64,000 nucleotides of DNA, from positions 682,001 through 746,000 of the forward strand of contig NZ_JAAVUP010000001.1 of the NCBI RefSeq assembly GCF_012163135.1. Reading direction: 5' to 3'. Below, one piece after another: positions 63,501-64,000 of the stretch (its first letter is position 1; each line of letters starts with the position of its first letter). The DNA is from Neoroseomonas oryzicola (lineage in GTDB: Bacteria > Pseudomonadota > Alphaproteobacteria > Acetobacterales > Acetobacteraceae). The position numbers and the translations under genes were made by a program. The notes beneath the pieces are model-generated. The model worked only from the letters and a program-made list of their open reading frames with translations. It was not told where the DNA came from and searched no databases.

Positions 63501-63629
63501 CTCCGCCTCGACGCGCAGGAAGGGCTGCTGCGGCGGGTCCTGCTGCGCCTGCTGCGCCAGCGCGGCGCCGGCGGAGACGAGAAGGGCCGCCGCGAGCCAC
63601 AGGCGCGCGAGCAGGCGGCGGCCGGTCAT
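60528..63629 (-). CDS. Exported caspase-fold protease with N-terminal beta-propeller repeats
   Basis: Predicted 1033-residue exported protein. A Sec signal peptide (about 1-26) is followed by WD40-like repeats (for example LATVSDDKTLRLWNLPEG at 61-78, and LAASSADGGIRLYDPQG). A Pro/Ala/Ser-rich linker near 325-395 and a second beta-propeller-like region come next. A C-terminal peptidase C14 domain spans about 788-1033, with the catalytic His871 (YLAGHG) and Cys926 (LIDTCYAG). The dyad is intact, so proteolysis is expected, in the periplasm or outside. It may be coupled to the upstream SH3-like gene, whose stop is 4 nt from its start. Confidence 0.85.
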   Translation of the reverse strand: MTGRRLLARLWLAAALLVSAGAALAQQAQQDPPQQPFLRVEAEAHIAPIARLATDAQGSVLATVSDDKTLRLWNLPEGSQRLVIRPPMGPDAEGELYAVAMTPDGARVAAAGFTARSWDPGFALYIFDARTGRLAARLPGLAAPIQHLAFSADGTRLAAALGGRAGLKVWDARNGRLLFEDTAFTGPTRMVAFDAAGRLAASSADGGIRLYDPQGQRIAQRVPVQGARPYGIAFSPDGSLLAVGFEDRLRVEILAASDLRSVFAPDVSGLAGEGLPAVAWAHDGKGGVQFHAAGYARLNRTPGAAQAPAVRQAAPPAAAAGGGRAAAGSSSSSQGSRGLAVREQQPPPPGAAVAPPAPAAAAPDVRREFVIRRWVDFGLGPYVDIPASRDAISHLLPLPQGGLAYAAADPGWGLLAPDGSVAIAPRPPGGDFRNTGVTLALSADGTQVLFTLRAGGQPLVFDPLTGTLSAWQGEAGFAAARVETPRIRVLDWRNSNRPRLGNTPLRLGEGEFARSLAILVRDDGFLLGTDNHLRLFDAQGRLVDSVSTPGAVWGVTVAGDMGVAALGDGTIRWYRFEAGALREVAALFVQAETLRWVLWTPEGLFDHAANGGQELVGVHLNGGRTQTPEWASFQQAYRALYAPRAVRGRIAGDFAPAQERLAQLGEVRSRIGRLPTFTPGTLCAVVGEECQPLAWDARVLPDGARSLRMNFSATDRGMGFGPFDVLVNDRIAARAEPAAGETGVEVLLDPGNNRIATRLYAADGELFAEGPVLTLRRPGEPEAPPGAGRLIVLAIGVNQYAQSDLNLRFASPDARSVADALRASGNGLFSDVDLRVVPDSRATRRGVLDALATAARDVRPEDTFILYLAGHGIVSQPGNRFLFLPSDVRDTSSMTALRPQTIDDTTLVAALARIRARDAFILIDTCYAGQIDIDQLAAIGNDTGRFLLAASSSVQEALDSYDDRNGVFAYALMEGLRGRAAVDAEGRVTALALGEWVTRRVPQLAREKGHQQNAVFRAAQRELRSFPIGVVQR

Positions 63630-63633
63630 CGGT

Positions 63634-64000
63634 TCAGCCGGCCAGCTCGAAGCCCTGGCCCTGCGCCAGGCGGTCGGCGTTCTGCACGCTCTCCGAGAAG
63701 TTGTCGCGCCGCGCGATGTTCGACGCGGCGAGCTGGCGGAACTCGCCATCCTGCCCGCGCCCGGCCGAGGGCTCGGTGCCGAGGCCGCGCACGCCGACGG
63801 CGCTCGCCGGCACGTAGCCGCGCAGGCCCGAGGAGGTCTCGACCATCGCGAAGTTGCCCTGGGCCGGCGTCACCGTGACCTGGTCGCGCGCGCTGAGCTG
63901 GCCAATCTCGGCCGCGCCGGCATCCGGGCGGATGCGGATCGGCGCGGAAACGCGCGCCGTCGTCGGCGTCGGCGCGCGGCGCGCGGTCGCGGCCTGCTTG
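63634..64000 (-). CDS. SH3-like-domain protein (partial, cut by window edge)
   Basis: The last 122 codons of a gene that continues beyond the right edge; no start is seen. Around 63800-63950 the product reads RIRPDAGAAEIGQLSARDQ then GNFAMVETSSGLRGYVPAS, the pattern of a bacterial SH3 domain. A Gln/Asn/Arg-rich tail follows. It ends 4 nt before the caspase-fold gene's start and is probably its operon partner. Export cannot be judged without the N-terminus. Confidence 0.65.
   Translation of the reverse strand, partial: KQAATARRAPTPTTARVSAPIRIRPDAGAAEIGQLSARDQVTVTPAQGNFAMVETSSGLRGYVPASAVGVRGLGTEPSAGRGQDGEFRQLAASNIARRDNFSESVQNADRLAQGQGFELAG

Noticed and set aside
60600-63878. Plus-strand open frame of over 1000 codons opposite the caspase-fold gene
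   Set aside because: It is rich in Arg, His and Gln with no domain, and mirrors the codon structure of the real minus-strand gene. This is typical shadow coding in GC-rich DNA.

Overview
The window is a very GC-rich (about 70% by eye), densely packed bacterial chromosome segment. Gene content points to an alphaproteobacterium, most likely an Acetobacteraceae (Roseomonas-like) member of the Rhodospirillales. The evidence is the core order dcd-murA-hisG...hisD-infA-maf-RNase E/G-yacG-tRNA-Phe, the short HisG, the many ABC uptake systems, and the frequent 1-4 nt start/stop overlaps. I called 68 protein genes (one cut by the right edge) and two tRNAs. No stretch longer than about 250 bases lacks a gene. 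I saw no insertion sequence, integrase, rRNA or CRISPR array.

Layout. 28-4409 (minus): an MBL-fold hydrolase, two tandem EamA transporters and a GT-C-like membrane glycosyltransferase. 4463-6940 (plus): a coupled set of methyltransferase, dolichyl-phosphate-type GT2, ArnE-like small membrane protein and DUF3574-like lipoprotein, probably lipid-carrier glycosylation. 6941-17968: a secreted orphan, a divergent PEP carboxylase homologue, a nitronate monooxygenase, a GNAT protein, a DegT aminotransferase with an NAD-dependent epimerase, a potassium channel coupled to RidA, YqhA and an orphan.

17972-27683: an AfuABC-type importer, an inositol-monophosphatase-family enzyme, an SDR and IolG on the minus strand, divergent from IolD and IolE on the plus strand. 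I read this as a candidate uptake and breakdown locus for a phosphorylated cyclitol or sugar. 27664-31413 (minus): a complete Pot-type polyamine importer.

31651-36384: a small phage-derived cassette of tail-fibre-like proteins, a muralytic-like protein and an overlapping spanin-like pair, with one inverted secreted 'moron-like' gene. It has no head, tail-tube or integrase genes. 36429-38106 holds a crotonase-fold protein lacking the usual catalytic glutamates and an orphan, followed by tRNA-Thr(GGT).

38612-49815 is the housekeeping block, interrupted between hisG and hisD by a five-gene branched-chain amino-acid-type importer. 49928-52869 includes a peroxiredoxin-like/2-oxoglutarate oxygenase fusion and a transglutaminase-like protease. 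53042-56776 is a second Liv-type importer without a binding protein. 56804-59619 encodes two FAD proteins. The window ends with two tandem paralogous lipoproteins facing an exported WD40-like/caspase-fold protein and an SH3-like gene that runs off the edge.

Start sites were chosen from overlaps, Shine-Dalgarno-like sequences and family lengths. All functions are inferred by reading the sequence; no database search was run.
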